Source: Isosphaeraceae bacterium (GTDB lineage Bacteria; Planctomycetota; Planctomycetia; Isosphaerales; Isosphaeraceae). Taken from it: 32,920 nucleotides of DNA. Position numbers and translations under genes: made by a program. The DNA lies in NCBI GenBank assembly GCA_025356435.1, contig JANXSY010000075.1, positions 1 to 32,920 of the forward strand. Direction: 5' to 3'. Below are positions 1 to 7,825 of this stretch, piece by piece (position 1 is the first letter of the stretch; the number at the start of each line of letters is the position of its first letter). The notes beneath the pieces are model-generated. The model saw only the letters and a list, made by a program, of their open reading frames with translations, had not been told where the DNA came from and made no database searches.

Positions 1-1
1 G

Positions 2-121
2 CGGATCAAGGGTGAGGATGGGGCCTGGCAACAACGGACCCCGGCGATGGCGGCGGGACTGGCCGATCATGTCTGGCCGCTCTCGGAGTGGCTGACTTTA
101 CCCGCCGTGCATCAGACGTAG
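2..121 (+). pseudogene. 3' end of a probable transposase (cut by window edge)
   Basis: Read from base 2, this frame gives a 39-residue C-terminus ending at a TAG at 119-121. It includes RTPAMAAGLADHVWPLSEWL, which resembles the closing segment of DDE transposases (typically a T-P-A-M-x-A-G-L-T-D-x-V-W pattern followed by the stop). The catalytic part lies outside the window, so the family cannot be fixed and intactness cannot be judged. The assignment rests only on this recalled C-terminal pattern. It could instead be the tail of an unrelated protein. Confidence 0.5.
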
Positions 122-214
122 GCCACCAGGCATATCCCCAGAATCTCGCAAATTGTCGCGGCGAGATGGTGGGAAGGGCGGCAAGTGTCATCACTCGTCC
201 AGACTGGAACGTGA

Positions 215-232
215 TCCCGCAGCTCCGCGGGA
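215..232 (-). terminator. Possible hairpin terminator after the sigma/anti-sigma pair
   Basis: TCCCGC (215-220) and GCGGGA (227-232) form a perfect 6-bp stem with a 6-nt loop, about 35 bp beyond the anti-sigma stop codon. There is no T-tract, so intrinsic termination is only a possibility. Confidence 0.25.
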
Positions 233-265
233 CCGCTCCGATGCCCTGCCCTGACGACGGCCGAC

Positions 266-832
266 TTACTGAGACCGCTGCGGGTCGCCGGGATTGGTCG
301 GGAGGGTGGGCTTGGGGTCGAGTTCGGCGGTCAGACGGGCCTCGGGCTTCGGCGTGAGGCGGCCTTCGGCAACCTGCGGGCCGTCGGGCGGCAGCGCGGG
401 TCGGGGAGCAGCAGACTGCGTGCGGGCGAGGACGTTGTGCGAGCGGGTCGCCGAGGCCGAGCCAAGGTTCCAGCTGATCAGGCCGATCGCCGTGCCGACA
501 CCTAGCAGGCTCGCCGCCATGCCGAGGCCGGGGCCAAAGCCGACGTTGAACCCGAACCCAAACCCGGGCCGAGCGTGCCGAGACCGGCGGATCTGTTGCG
601 AAAGCTCGGGCCAGATCGAGGAGGCCTCGTGAGTCATCGACGACACCGTCGCGGCCGTCCGCAGCAGGCCGACAGCGTTCGCGAGCGAGTCACGCTCAGC
701 ACGACACGAGGTACAGCCGATCAGATGTCGCTCAACAAGGCGACGGTCTTCAGGTTGAAGGTCACGACCGTCGTCGTCGCCCGCGAGGATCGCCAGTCGA
801 GGTCGCGCCCATCGGCATGAATTGAACATCAT
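266..832 (-). CDS. Zinc-binding anti-sigma factor (zf-HC2 type), membrane-anchored
   Basis: A 188-residue protein that probably sequesters the ECF sigma factor encoded just upstream and releases it on an envelope or redox cue. Near the N-terminus, around residues 35-42, is the H-x3-C-x2-C motif (HLIGCTSC) typical of zinc-binding anti-sigma domains. A single hydrophobic segment follows in the middle (GLGMAASLLGVGTAIGLISW) after a glycine/phenylalanine-rich stretch. The C-terminal tail is proline-rich and probably extracytoplasmic. The start at 832 is chosen because AGAAGGA lies 6-7 nt upstream, inside the end of the sigma gene. A longer reading back to 916 would overlap the sigma gene by 80 bp without a better ribosome site. 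Only 2 bp separate the sigma stop from this start, which implies translational coupling. Confidence 0.85.
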   Translation of the reverse strand: MMFNSCRWARPRLAILAGDDDGRDLQPEDRRLVERHLIGCTSCRAERDSLANAVGLLRTAATVSSMTHEASSIWPELSQQIRRSRHARPGFGFGFNVGFGPGLGMAASLLGVGTAIGLISWNLGSASATRSHNVLARTQSAAPRPALPPDGPQVAEGRLTPKPEARLTAELDPKPTLPTNPGDPQRSQ

Positions 833-834
833 GA

Positions 835-1530
835 TTAAATTCCTTCTGCCGCGTCTTGCGACTGTCGACGTTCCCACAAGTCGCGGAATAGCTCTCGGGC
901 CTTGGCCAGCCTCCAACGGACTGTGGCCTCGCGACGATTCACGATCGCCGCGACTTCCGCCGTGGAAAACCCTTCGAGGTCTTTGAGAACCAGCATCGCC
1001 CGATAGGACGCGGGCAACCGTTCGAGGACGAACCGGACCTCCTGCGCGAGCTCGTCGCTGACCCGAGGGTCTGGATCGGCCAGTTCGAAGGCCCGCCTTC
1101 CATCGGACGACGCCCCATCGATTGACGACGTCGGGGGCGGGCCGTTTCGCCGGAGCCCGTCCAGCCCCAGATTCACCCCCACACGGAACAGCCAGGGGCC
1201 GAATCGTCGCGAGGTGTCGAACCGGTCGAGCCGGTTGTAAACCCGCCAGAATGTCTCTTGCGCCAGGTCACGCGCTAGCTCTTCGTCATGCACCAGACGT
1301 GCCAGCACCCGGATCAGGGCCCGCTCATAACGCATCACCAGGGTCGCGAACGCCCTGTCGTCGCCGTTACGAGCACGCTCGACCAGCCGGGCGTCTCCAA
1401 TCTCCTCTGGCCTCGCCAGATCCGTCGTCTCGCCGTGGAGGCAAGCATCGGGGAGGCTGGGTAGGCTGGAGTCTTTGGCAACCGGATCGGCCGGATCGGA
1501 GTTGGCATCGGAATTGTGGGTCTGTCGCAT
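835..1530 (-). CDS. ECF-family RNA polymerase sigma factor
   Basis: A 231-residue extracytoplasmic-function sigma factor directing RNA polymerase to stress-responsive promoters. After a ~45-residue acidic leader comes region 2 (DRAFATLVMRYERALIRVLA, then a RDLAQETFWRVY-like segment, which is the -10 recognition and core-binding part). A linker of about 30 residues leads to region 4 (LPASYRAMLVLKDLEGFSTA followed by a helix-turn-helix ending in RWRLAKARELFRDL). The start at 1530 is preferred because AAGG lies 7 nt before it. An ATG at 1548 has AAGG almost touching it. The next gene downstream is its anti-sigma factor, 2 bp away. The gene is divergent from the acetyltransferase at 1655. Confidence 0.93.
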   Translation of the reverse strand: MRQTHNSDANSDPADPVAKDSSLPSLPDACLHGETTDLARPEEIGDARLVERARNGDDRAFATLVMRYERALIRVLARLVHDEELARDLAQETFWRVYNRLDRFDTSRRFGPWLFRVGVNLGLDGLRRNGPPPTSSIDGASSDGRRAFELADPDPRVSDELAQEVRFVLERLPASYRAMLVLKDLEGFSTAEVAAIVNRREATVRWRLAKARELFRDLWERRQSQDAAEGI

Positions 1531-1654
1531 CGCGTGACCTTGCTCCATGCCTTATGATACGGTCCTAGGGGCGCGAGACGTTGGACATTTCTGGCGCCTC
1601 ATCTCCATCAATTGTGAATCTCCACTTCACCAATCCTACCCAGACACGCACGTG

Positions 1655-2602
1655 ATGCCCGGATCGTCGACGACGGAGCCGGTCCAGTTGTGTCCGCCCG
1701 AGGCGCGTCGGGAGGCGCTCGCGCTGCTGTATCGGCGGGTCGACGATAGCCTCCGCAACGACCTCGTCGCCGGTGCCCAGGCCGACGCTGATGCGGGCGT
1801 GATCGATTTTTCGGGCCTCTGGATCGCGCGTCGGCGGGGTAAGATCGTCGGGGCGCTCTTGACGCAAATCCTTGCGGGCAAAGCTGCTGCAATCTGGGCA
1901 CCCGAAGTGATTGAGGGCTGGGGACGCGCGGCGACGGCTCGGCGGCTACTCGTCACGGCACTCGACCATCTCCGCGGATCGGGCATCAAGATCGCGCAGG
2001 CTCTCGTCGACGAGTCGGCTCCTACGCGGAGTTTTTCTGACCTGGCCCGCGGCGGACTGCCCCGGATCACCGCGCTCGACTACCTCGATCGCGACACCTC
2101 CCGCCCGATCGACCTCCGTCCCCCCCGCCCTGACCTCATCTGGCGAGCCTTCAGCTCCGAGACCGAGGCCGAATTCCGTGACGTCCTTCAGTCGACCTAT
2201 GTCGGCAGCCTCGACATGCCCGAACTCGAAGGCGTACGGTCGCTCGACGACGTGATCGCCGGCCACCGATCCGCCGGACGGTTCGACCCCTCACGCTGGC
2301 TGGTCGGCCGGATCTCCAGCGAGCCCGACGCCTCGGTCGTCCTCCTGCTCTCGGCCGTCGTCGAACGCGATGTCTGGGAAGTCGCCTATTTAGGATTGGC
2401 CCCATCAGCGCGGGGCCGTGGCCTGGGTCGCGCCTCGCTCGAATTCGCGCGTCATCTGGCCAGCCCGCACGTCCACCGGCTCGAACTCGCCGTCGACCGC
2501 CGCAACCACCCTGCCGTCCGCCTCTACCGAGCCTCCGGCTTCCGCACCTTCGACCGCCGCTCGGTCCACCTCTCGATCCTCCAAGACTCGGCCTCTCGGT
2601 AG
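1655..2602 (+). CDS. GNAT-family N-acetyltransferase with two GNAT-like halves
   Basis: A 315-residue protein expected to transfer an acyl group from acyl-CoA to an unidentified amine. The C-terminal half is a clear GNAT domain: a VAYLGLAPSARGRGLGRASL acetyl-CoA loop (the R/Q-x-x-G-x-G/A signature appears as RGRGLG) followed by HRLELAVDRRNHPAVRLYRA and a GF at the end. The N-terminal half (GLWIARRRGKIVGALLTQIL, then a helix resembling motif A without a clean RGxGxG) looks like a degenerate GNAT copy, the arrangement seen in mycothiol-synthase-like tandem enzymes. The start at 1655 was chosen because the upstream part of the open frame (1547-1654) runs into the divergent promoter region. A GTG at 1652 is possible. 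The substrate is unknown. Confidence 0.85.
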   Translation: MPGSSTTEPVQLCPPEARREALALLYRRVDDSLRNDLVAGAQADADAGVIDFSGLWIARRRGKIVGALLTQILAGKAAAIWAPEVIEGWGRAATARRLLVTALDHLRGSGIKIAQALVDESAPTRSFSDLARGGLPRITALDYLDRDTSRPIDLRPPRPDLIWRAFSSETEAEFRDVLQSTYVGSLDMPELEGVRSLDDVIAGHRSAGRFDPSRWLVGRISSEPDASVVLLLSAVVERDVWEVAYLGLAPSARGRGLGRASLEFARHLASPHVHRLELAVDRRNHPAVRLYRASGFRTFDRRSVHLSILQDSASR

Positions 2603-2647
2603 CAGGAGAATTGCGAAGTTGAGAATTTCTTGGTCGATCTCGGGTGG

Positions 2648-4162
2648 TCAGGAGCGACATTGAGGCCCGGGCAGGGCGAGATGATCGTCGATGCCCGCCT
2701 CCTGGGTCGCCTGCATCATCCGCTGGAAGGCATCAACCAAGGCCTGCAACGGCTGTTTGTTGGCGAGCTTCAATTCGAATCGATTGTTCTCGACGTGGAT
2801 GAACTCGGCGCAGCCCTCGACGCGGATCTCGCAATGCGCGAAGTCTGGCGGATATTTGACCCTCACCCCCGTCCCCTTGCGGGCCTCGATCCGATCGATG
2901 AGAGCAATGATGTCGATCGGTCGGGCAAACGTCAGCGAGATCGTGTCGAACAGGGCATCGAAGATCGCGCGGAAGCCTCGGCTGTTGAGGACGGCCTCTT
3001 CGCGCACGTCGGACAGCGAGCCCGAGATCAGAGCCTCTGAAGGCTCGTCTTCAAGCTGTTCGGCCCGGACTGAATACTGGAAGTCAGGGGTCCAGATCGA
3101 GCCTGAGTCGGTCCCTTCGGGGTTTGTCACCCGCAGCTCTTTCCGCGAATAGTCCATGTTGTCCTGGATCAGCGAGTGAATCCTCGCGAGGTCTTGCGTC
3201 ATGTCCCCTTGTGCAAGGTTGACGACAAGACTTCGCGTATCATGTCCATACCTTGTCGGAACCTTATGAAACTTTTGATATCCATGTAACTTTTTGATAC
3301 TGACATACTGGTGATTGCTAAACGAGAAATCCTTGATCTTGTTCGGTTGCACGGCCGGAACCTTCGACTTCCCCTGGAGGACGGCCGACAGGTCGGCGAC
3401 TTCGAAGTCAAGGGACGGGCTGGCCGACATCCGAGGCGTCTGCTTGCGGCGGTCGGTGAATTCCTCACGGAGGGTCGTCTCGACGCTGCGCGCCAGATGG
3501 GACTGGAGAGCGCCCGCGACCAGCCGACCGTCGGCCGAGAGGATCGCCGGCACCTCGCCGCTGAGGGCTTCGGCAAGGTGATAGGCCCAGATCCCACGCT
3601 TGAGGCGATCGCTCGCATACGACGACTCGCCCGGCCCGCAGGCCGAGAAACAGGCGACATGACCCAAGCCCTTGGAGTCTCGATCGAGGTCAGCAAGTGA
3701 CGACCCGCCGACGCTCGGCCGTTTCGCGCCGTCGATCGCGATCTCTTCATGGCAACACGCGAGATAGATTTGAATGCGGAGAAATTTTGATTTCTTGAGT
3801 CGTCGGACCACATCGCCCAGGTTGATGCCGGTCTGAGAGAGGTCAGCATGTTGCGTATCGCGGCCGGCGATGTAGCTCTCGCCGCCGATCGAATAGCCGT
3901 GGCCGGCGAAGAACAGCAGGAAGGAGTCGTCGGCCTTCAAGTCGCGGAGCCGTCGGTCGAGATGATGCTCGATCGTCGTTTTGGTCGCCCGCTCGTCGAG
4001 CAAGACCGTCACACCCTCCGCCGGAAACCCGAGCCCGACCAGTGCCTCACGCATCGCCTCGACGTCGGCCCTGGCATACCGCGCACCCTGGAGGGGGCTA
4101 TCGGGATAGTCCTCGATCCCAATTAAGAGAGCATCATTCCTGGCGAGCGGCATAGTCATCAC
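2648..4162 (-). CDS. Caspase-like (peptidase C14) protein with uncharacterised C-terminal region
   Basis: The N-terminal ~240 residues are a caspase/metacaspase p20-like domain. NDALLIGIEDYPDSPLQGAR is the typical first strand and D-x-x-x-M helix context. SFLLFFAGHGYS carries the catalytic histidine (residue 88), and IYLACCHEE carries the catalytic cysteine (most likely C137, in place of the usual DaCHSG). The remaining ~260 residues match nothing I recognise. They are soluble-looking, with no membrane segment, and contain several charged repeats of D/E. Bacterial caspase homologues act in signalling, programmed death or phage defence, but the target here is unknown. The start is ambiguous: GTG (4162), ATG (4159) and ATG (4153) are consecutive in frame and none has a good Shine-Dalgarno sequence. 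Two minus-strand membrane-protein genes lie upstream, beyond a hairpin. Confidence 0.85.
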   Translation of the reverse strand: MMTMPLARNDALLIGIEDYPDSPLQGARYARADVEAMREALVGLGFPAEGVTVLLDERATKTTIEHHLDRRLRDLKADDSFLLFFAGHGYSIGGESYIAGRDTQHADLSQTGINLGDVVRRLKKSKFLRIQIYLACCHEEIAIDGAKRPSVGGSSLADLDRDSKGLGHVACFSACGPGESSYASDRLKRGIWAYHLAEALSGEVPAILSADGRLVAGALQSHLARSVETTLREEFTDRRKQTPRMSASPSLDFEVADLSAVLQGKSKVPAVQPNKIKDFSFSNHQYVSIKKLHGYQKFHKVPTRYGHDTRSLVVNLAQGDMTQDLARIHSLIQDNMDYSRKELRVTNPEGTDSGSIWTPDFQYSVRAEQLEDEPSEALISGSLSDVREEAVLNSRGFRAIFDALFDTISLTFARPIDIIALIDRIEARKGTGVRVKYPPDFAHCEIRVEGCAEFIHVENNRFELKLANKQPLQALVDAFQRMMQATQEAGIDDHLALPGPQCRS

Positions 4163-4266
4163 CGGCGAGCGGACACGGAGGAGCGTTTCAAAACCCCCAA
4201 TTGTAAGGAGTCACGCCCGAACGGCCAAGTCCTTTGTGTACGAGTGAAGGATCGTTGATCGGGTGG

Positions 4267-4286
4267 CCCCGGTTCTCGAACCGGGG
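4267..4286 (-). terminator. Hairpin between the zinc-ribbon gene and the caspase gene
   Basis: CCCCGGTT (4267-4274), a CTCG loop and AACCGGGG (4279-4286) form a perfect 8-bp GC-rich stem. It lies ~60 bp after the stop of the 4344-6104 gene and ~105 bp before the caspase start. Without a T-tract it may only attenuate transcription or stabilise RNA. It suggests the caspase gene is not simply part of the upstream operon. Confidence 0.4.
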
Positions 4287-4343
4287 AGTTGAGGCCACGA
4301 GATCCCGGGCGATCCGCCTGCGATGATTCAAAGCAATCGCCGA

Positions 4344-6104
4344 TTACCGTCTTCGAGAATGAGGGGCTGATCTCGTGTGGGGGGCTACGTAAGTCCCGTT
4401 CCTTCGATAATAGCCCCGAACGTGAACAGTTCCCCCCGAGTCACTACTGGTGGAGACAGAGGACTGATACTGCTCAAGCGGACGTGTGAGTCTTGGTGTA
4501 CGGACGGTGGATGCCGAAGCCAACGGCCCCCTGCCCGGCAGCGGATTCAACACAGGGGAGTTTTTGGCCAGATCCTCGACTGGTTCAACTTCGGCCGGTG
4601 GGGCGGTAACTGGATCGGGCATCGGTAATGCAGGATGAGCCTGCACGAGCGATCTCGCTTCAGACCTGGCTTCGATCCGAGGTTCCGTCCGGGCGAAGGT
4701 CGCAACCGTAGGGGTCAATACTTCGATCACCTTCGGGTCCGAGCGGCCGAAGACGAGTAGCAAGAGCACGACGGCCGGGACGGAGAGGACGCTCCCTACG
4801 GCGATCGGCTGCATCCAATCCGGTAGCCTCTTGAACCAACGGAGCGAGATAACCGAGCGGAAGAGGGAATATCCAGACGTGAACTTCTCCACCAAGGCGG
4901 CGTACGGATGCGTGTTAGGGCTCAACTCAGGAACTGAGATCGGTGGGGGCTGGACGTGGGACGAGGTCGACCTGATTTCCAGATTGGCCTTCTGGACAAG
5001 TTCAATGAGCTTCGCGGCCCCGGATGCAGCTTGAACAGAAGAAACCTGAAGAGTTAACTGCCGCTTCCCATGGGGGCCTAATTCAAGGGTGCCATACATG
5101 GCGACCGGAAACTGGCGATTGTTGGCAAAACGGCGATCCGGGCTTCCATTTTTATTGACATATTGCCATGTATAATCTATCACATGTGCGTCGTGCGGTA
5201 ATGTGTCTGACTCGATAAATCGGATGCTGCCCGCTGTGGCGAGAAGTTCGGAATATTGCCAAGCCTCGATGGATAATGGTCTCTGGACCAAGACTTGATC
5301 GGGAAAGAAATAGATCTTCGTCGTCCCTACACCGATCATTCCGACCCGCGCATTGGTGATCACGCACTTGGGGACAGACAACGATGAGGTTGCCCGTTGA
5401 CGTGTGACCAGAGAATTAGCTCCGGCATTGCGCTTCCAATCTGACGTGAAAGCCTCACTATTGACGGACCACAGGGCACCGACCCGCGAGAGAGCACCAG
5501 CGATCGAGGTTGACGATTCCTGGAAGGCACTTCCGACGGCATCGAGATCATAATAGGCCCTAACGGACTTTTTGTGCTGATCCTTCCAGGCCGCGTGAGG
5601 CCAATAGGCGATAGCGATCAGCGCGACGACTCCGGCGACAGAACCGGCGAGATAGGATGCGCTAACACCAAATAGGACGGCGACAGTCGCCGCAATACAG
5701 AAGACACCGAAGAAGGCACCCGCAGTGCCCTGAACGAGTGAAGCTGAATGGATCGCATTGACAAGGTCGTTCGCATCCGATCTCACAAAGGTTTTTATGT
5801 CACGATCGATATCGACATTGTTTCGATGATATCGAATGCCGCCTCGGCCGACCTGGATCACGAACAATGGCGAACCGCATGCCTTGGACCTCGGTCGGTG
5901 GACCTCCGCCTTGATCGCTCGGGGACTCATTTCAGTTGACGACGGGAAACTCGCGGGCTCCACGGTGGGGACGAGGGCTTGGCCGGATTTAGGATAAGGA
6001 ATGACGAGACGTTTGCCACATCTTCGGCATCTCCCCGACTTGCCCGCAAAATGATCACCAACGGAGATTATCGATCCGCAAGGGCACGAAACATCGATAG
6101 GCAT
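4344..6104 (-). CDS. Zinc-ribbon, multi-pass membrane protein of unknown function
   Basis: A 586-residue protein opening with a four-cysteine zinc ribbon (C7-x-C9 and C26-x2-C29, the CPCG...CRRCG pattern common in planctomycete proteins). Two adjacent membrane helices (about residues 124-142 and 150-168) follow. A soluble middle part contains YFFPDQVLVQ and TWQYVNKNGSPDRRFANNRQ, a segment I recall from scattered bacterial membrane proteins of unassigned function. A third helix lies at about residues 431-453. The C-terminal tail is disordered and ends in HVRGYYRRNGTYVAPHTRSA, a short tail motif found on many otherwise unrelated bacterial proteins. The start at 6104 has AAGGG 8-9 nt upstream. 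The open frame extends to 6131, but that would overlap the preceding gene. That gene stops 11 bp upstream, so the two are probably co-transcribed. Confidence 0.75.
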   Translation of the reverse strand: MPIDVSCPCGSIISVGDHFAGKSGRCRRCGKRLVIPYPKSGQALVPTVEPASFPSSTEMSPRAIKAEVHRPRSKACGSPLFVIQVGRGGIRYHRNNVDIDRDIKTFVRSDANDLVNAIHSASLVQGTAGAFFGVFCIAATVAVLFGVSASYLAGSVAGVVALIAIAYWPHAAWKDQHKKSVRAYYDLDAVGSAFQESSTSIAGALSRVGALWSVNSEAFTSDWKRNAGANSLVTRQRATSSLSVPKCVITNARVGMIGVGTTKIYFFPDQVLVQRPLSIEAWQYSELLATAGSIRFIESDTLPHDAHVIDYTWQYVNKNGSPDRRFANNRQFPVAMYGTLELGPHGKRQLTLQVSSVQAASGAAKLIELVQKANLEIRSTSSHVQPPPISVPELSPNTHPYAALVEKFTSGYSLFRSVISLRWFKRLPDWMQPIAVGSVLSVPAVVLLLLVFGRSDPKVIEVLTPTVATFARTEPRIEARSEARSLVQAHPALPMPDPVTAPPAEVEPVEDLAKNSPVLNPLPGRGPLASASTVRTPRLTRPLEQYQSSVSTSSDSGGTVHVRGYYRRNGTYVAPHTRSAPHSRRR

Positions 6105-6115
6105 CTTGTAGACCC

Positions 6116-6361
6116 TTACGGCCGCACGCACGCGGCAATGACGTACCCAACGGACAGGATGACCGACCCGAAGATGATCGCGATCGGAATATTTCCCTCC
6201 TTAATAAGCTGCCATTCGTCGACCTTCGGCGTCGAAAGATCGAACAGCTTGAGCGCGATGATGATCCCAATCGCCATCGAGATCGATCCGACCAGTGCCC
6301 ACCCAAAAGTGATCGCGTAAGCCTGAAAAATCCCGTTCATCGACCGTCCGCCTTTTTCCAT
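6116..6361 (-). CDS. DUF350-like small membrane protein
   Basis: An 81-residue protein with two hydrophobic helices (ITFGWALVGSISMAIGIIIA and IPIAIIFGSVILSVGYVIAA). The connecting segment ends in the EGNIPIAI turn that matches the DUF350 family pattern (G-N-x-x-x-A-I). DUF350 proteins are small integral membrane proteins of unresolved role. Two starts are possible: 6361 (AGGA 4 nt upstream) and 6340 (MNGIFQ, with GGCGGACGG upstream). The shorter form removes a charged leader and is equally credible. It ends 11 bp before the zinc-ribbon membrane protein, suggesting a two-gene operon. Confidence 0.7.
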   Translation of the reverse strand: MEKGGRSMNGIFQAYAITFGWALVGSISMAIGIIIALKLFDLSTPKVDEWQLIKEGNIPIAIIFGSVILSVGYVIAACVRP

Positions 6362-6663
6362 CGGTTCCTATCATTCACTCACCGCGACCCGCCATCTTGC
6401 GGGCGACAATCGCTCATGCAAGAGACCAGCGGTCGCAGTCGCCGCGGAAGCATGATCGATCGAAATCGTCCGGCTTGAGGTCTTTGGTCGCGGGGACGGA
6501 GAAGATCTGACGAAATGGACTGAATACAAGTCGATATGTTTAGTCGGGAGAATGCTGTGGACCTGCAACGAACCATCGGCCGCATCGCCGAGGTTCGCGT
6601 CGGGTTCTTCTGAGGGTTTCGACCTCGGTGAGACTGCCGGGAATTCCAGCAGCGGTCGAGGGC
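6362..6663. other. Gene-free stretch between phoU and the DUF350 gene
   Basis: About 300 bp between two minus-strand genes. Short open frames here show no recognisable protein features or ribosome sites. It should hold the promoter of the DUF350/zinc-ribbon pair and the end of the phoU transcript, but I see no convincing -35/-10 pair or terminator. Confidence 0.5.
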
Positions 6664-7401
6664 TTAGTCCTTGGATTTGGACGCGGGATCGGGCGTCCGG
6701 GGCGAGTGGCGGACGATGTCGCCTTCTTTGAGGTAGATCACGGCCTCGGCGATGTTCGTCGCGTGGTCGGCGACACGTTCGAGGTTGCGGGCGGTGTTGA
6801 TCAGGCGGAGCCAGGTGTTGAGGTGGTCAGGGTCGTTGCGGATCGCCATTTTCAGGCCCTTGCGGACCATCCGATGATAGCGGTCAACCCGTCGGTCGCC
6901 GCTGATCACCGCCCGCGCGAGCTCGGCGTCACCCTTGATGAGGGCGTCGAGGCTGTCACGCACCTGCGCCAGCGCCTCAACGGCCATCGCTTCGAGTTCC
7001 TGCGGGATGGCCCGAGGCTCGACGGAGGCGGCGAATTTCTTCGCCCGTTTGGCGATGTGAAGCGCAAGGTCGGCCATGCGTTCGAGGTCGCTGTTGATCC
7101 GCAGGACCACGGCGATCCGTCGCAGGTCAGACGCAACCGGCTGGTGCAGCGCCAGCACGCGAAGGCAGTCGCGCTCGAGCTGGATCTCCCAGCGGTCGAT
7201 CGCCTGCTCGCCAATTTTCACCCCGGCCGCGAGGTCGGCCCGGCCGTCGCAGAGGGCGCGAACACTCGTATTCAAGGCCTCTTCGACGACCGCCGCGAGC
7301 TTGAGAACCTGGGTCCACAACCCCTCCATGTCGCGAAGGAAGTGCCGTCCCAGCGTAATTCGCTCCGCGTCCCAGTCCGATCGCGCTCCTGCGTCATCCA
7401 T
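6664..7401 (-). CDS. phoU: Phosphate signalling complex protein PhoU
   Basis: A 245-residue PhoU protein, a cytoplasmic negative regulator linking the Pst phosphate transporter to the PhoR/PhoB two-component system. It shows the two three-helix PhoU repeats. The first contains DLRRIAVVLRINSDLERMAD and ALHIAKRAKK; the second contains NTARNLERVADHATNIAEAV. Both hold the acidic E/D-x3-D metal-binding pattern. The ending YLKEGDIVRH is typical of PhoU. The start at 7401 has a GGGGGA ribosome site 6 nt upstream. An in-frame GTG at 7419 and an ATG at 7407 are less well placed. No pst or pho genes are adjacent in the window, so it is a stand-alone copy here. Confidence 0.93.
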   Translation of the reverse strand: MDDAGARSDWDAERITLGRHFLRDMEGLWTQVLKLAAVVEEALNTSVRALCDGRADLAAGVKIGEQAIDRWEIQLERDCLRVLALHQPVASDLRRIAVVLRINSDLERMADLALHIAKRAKKFAASVEPRAIPQELEAMAVEALAQVRDSLDALIKGDAELARAVISGDRRVDRYHRMVRKGLKMAIRNDPDHLNTWLRLINTARNLERVADHATNIAEAVIYLKEGDIVRHSPRTPDPASKSKD

Positions 7402-7825
7402 TCTCATTCCCCCTCGCACCGCCTTCGACCCGACCTCAACTGCCCTATCCTGATAACTCTAGACACTAAACCCCGACGCCACAAGTGTCGCACCGTTGTT
7501 TATCTCAGGTCTCGGGCAAACGACATGCCAGCTTCATCGGGCGTTCATCGATTTCGTCGGGTCTGCGGAGTCGACTCGATGGAACTTTCCACGGCGACGA
7601 GAGACTAACGGGTCGTTATGGCCTGCATTTCCCCAGAATTTCTCCCTCCTCAATTCTCGTCACAAACCCAACAAGCGTGCGTAGATGCATGTTGGCGTGA
7701 GAGGATTGTTGGGAAATCCCGATGACCATCGCGTTGCCCAGCCCGGGCACGCCGATTAGGATGGGGTGGGGGAATCCCTTGGGGGCTGTTGGCCGGGACA
7801 AGGGCGGTCCCGAGGAGTGAGCACC
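7402..7825. other. Divergent intergenic region between phoU and the first vWA gene
   Basis: About 420 bp separating divergent genes, so it should contain promoters for both. The only clear structure is an inverted repeat, CCCAACAA (7667-7674) with TTGTTGGG (7706-7713), followed at once by the small palindrome GGGAAATCCC (7711-7720). These could be operator or hairpin elements upstream of the vWA gene. The short open frames in this stretch have no supporting features. Confidence 0.4.

Noticed and set aside
6628-7608. 326-codon plus-strand open frame opposite phoU
   Set aside because: Antisense to clear PhoU repeats; no domain of its own.
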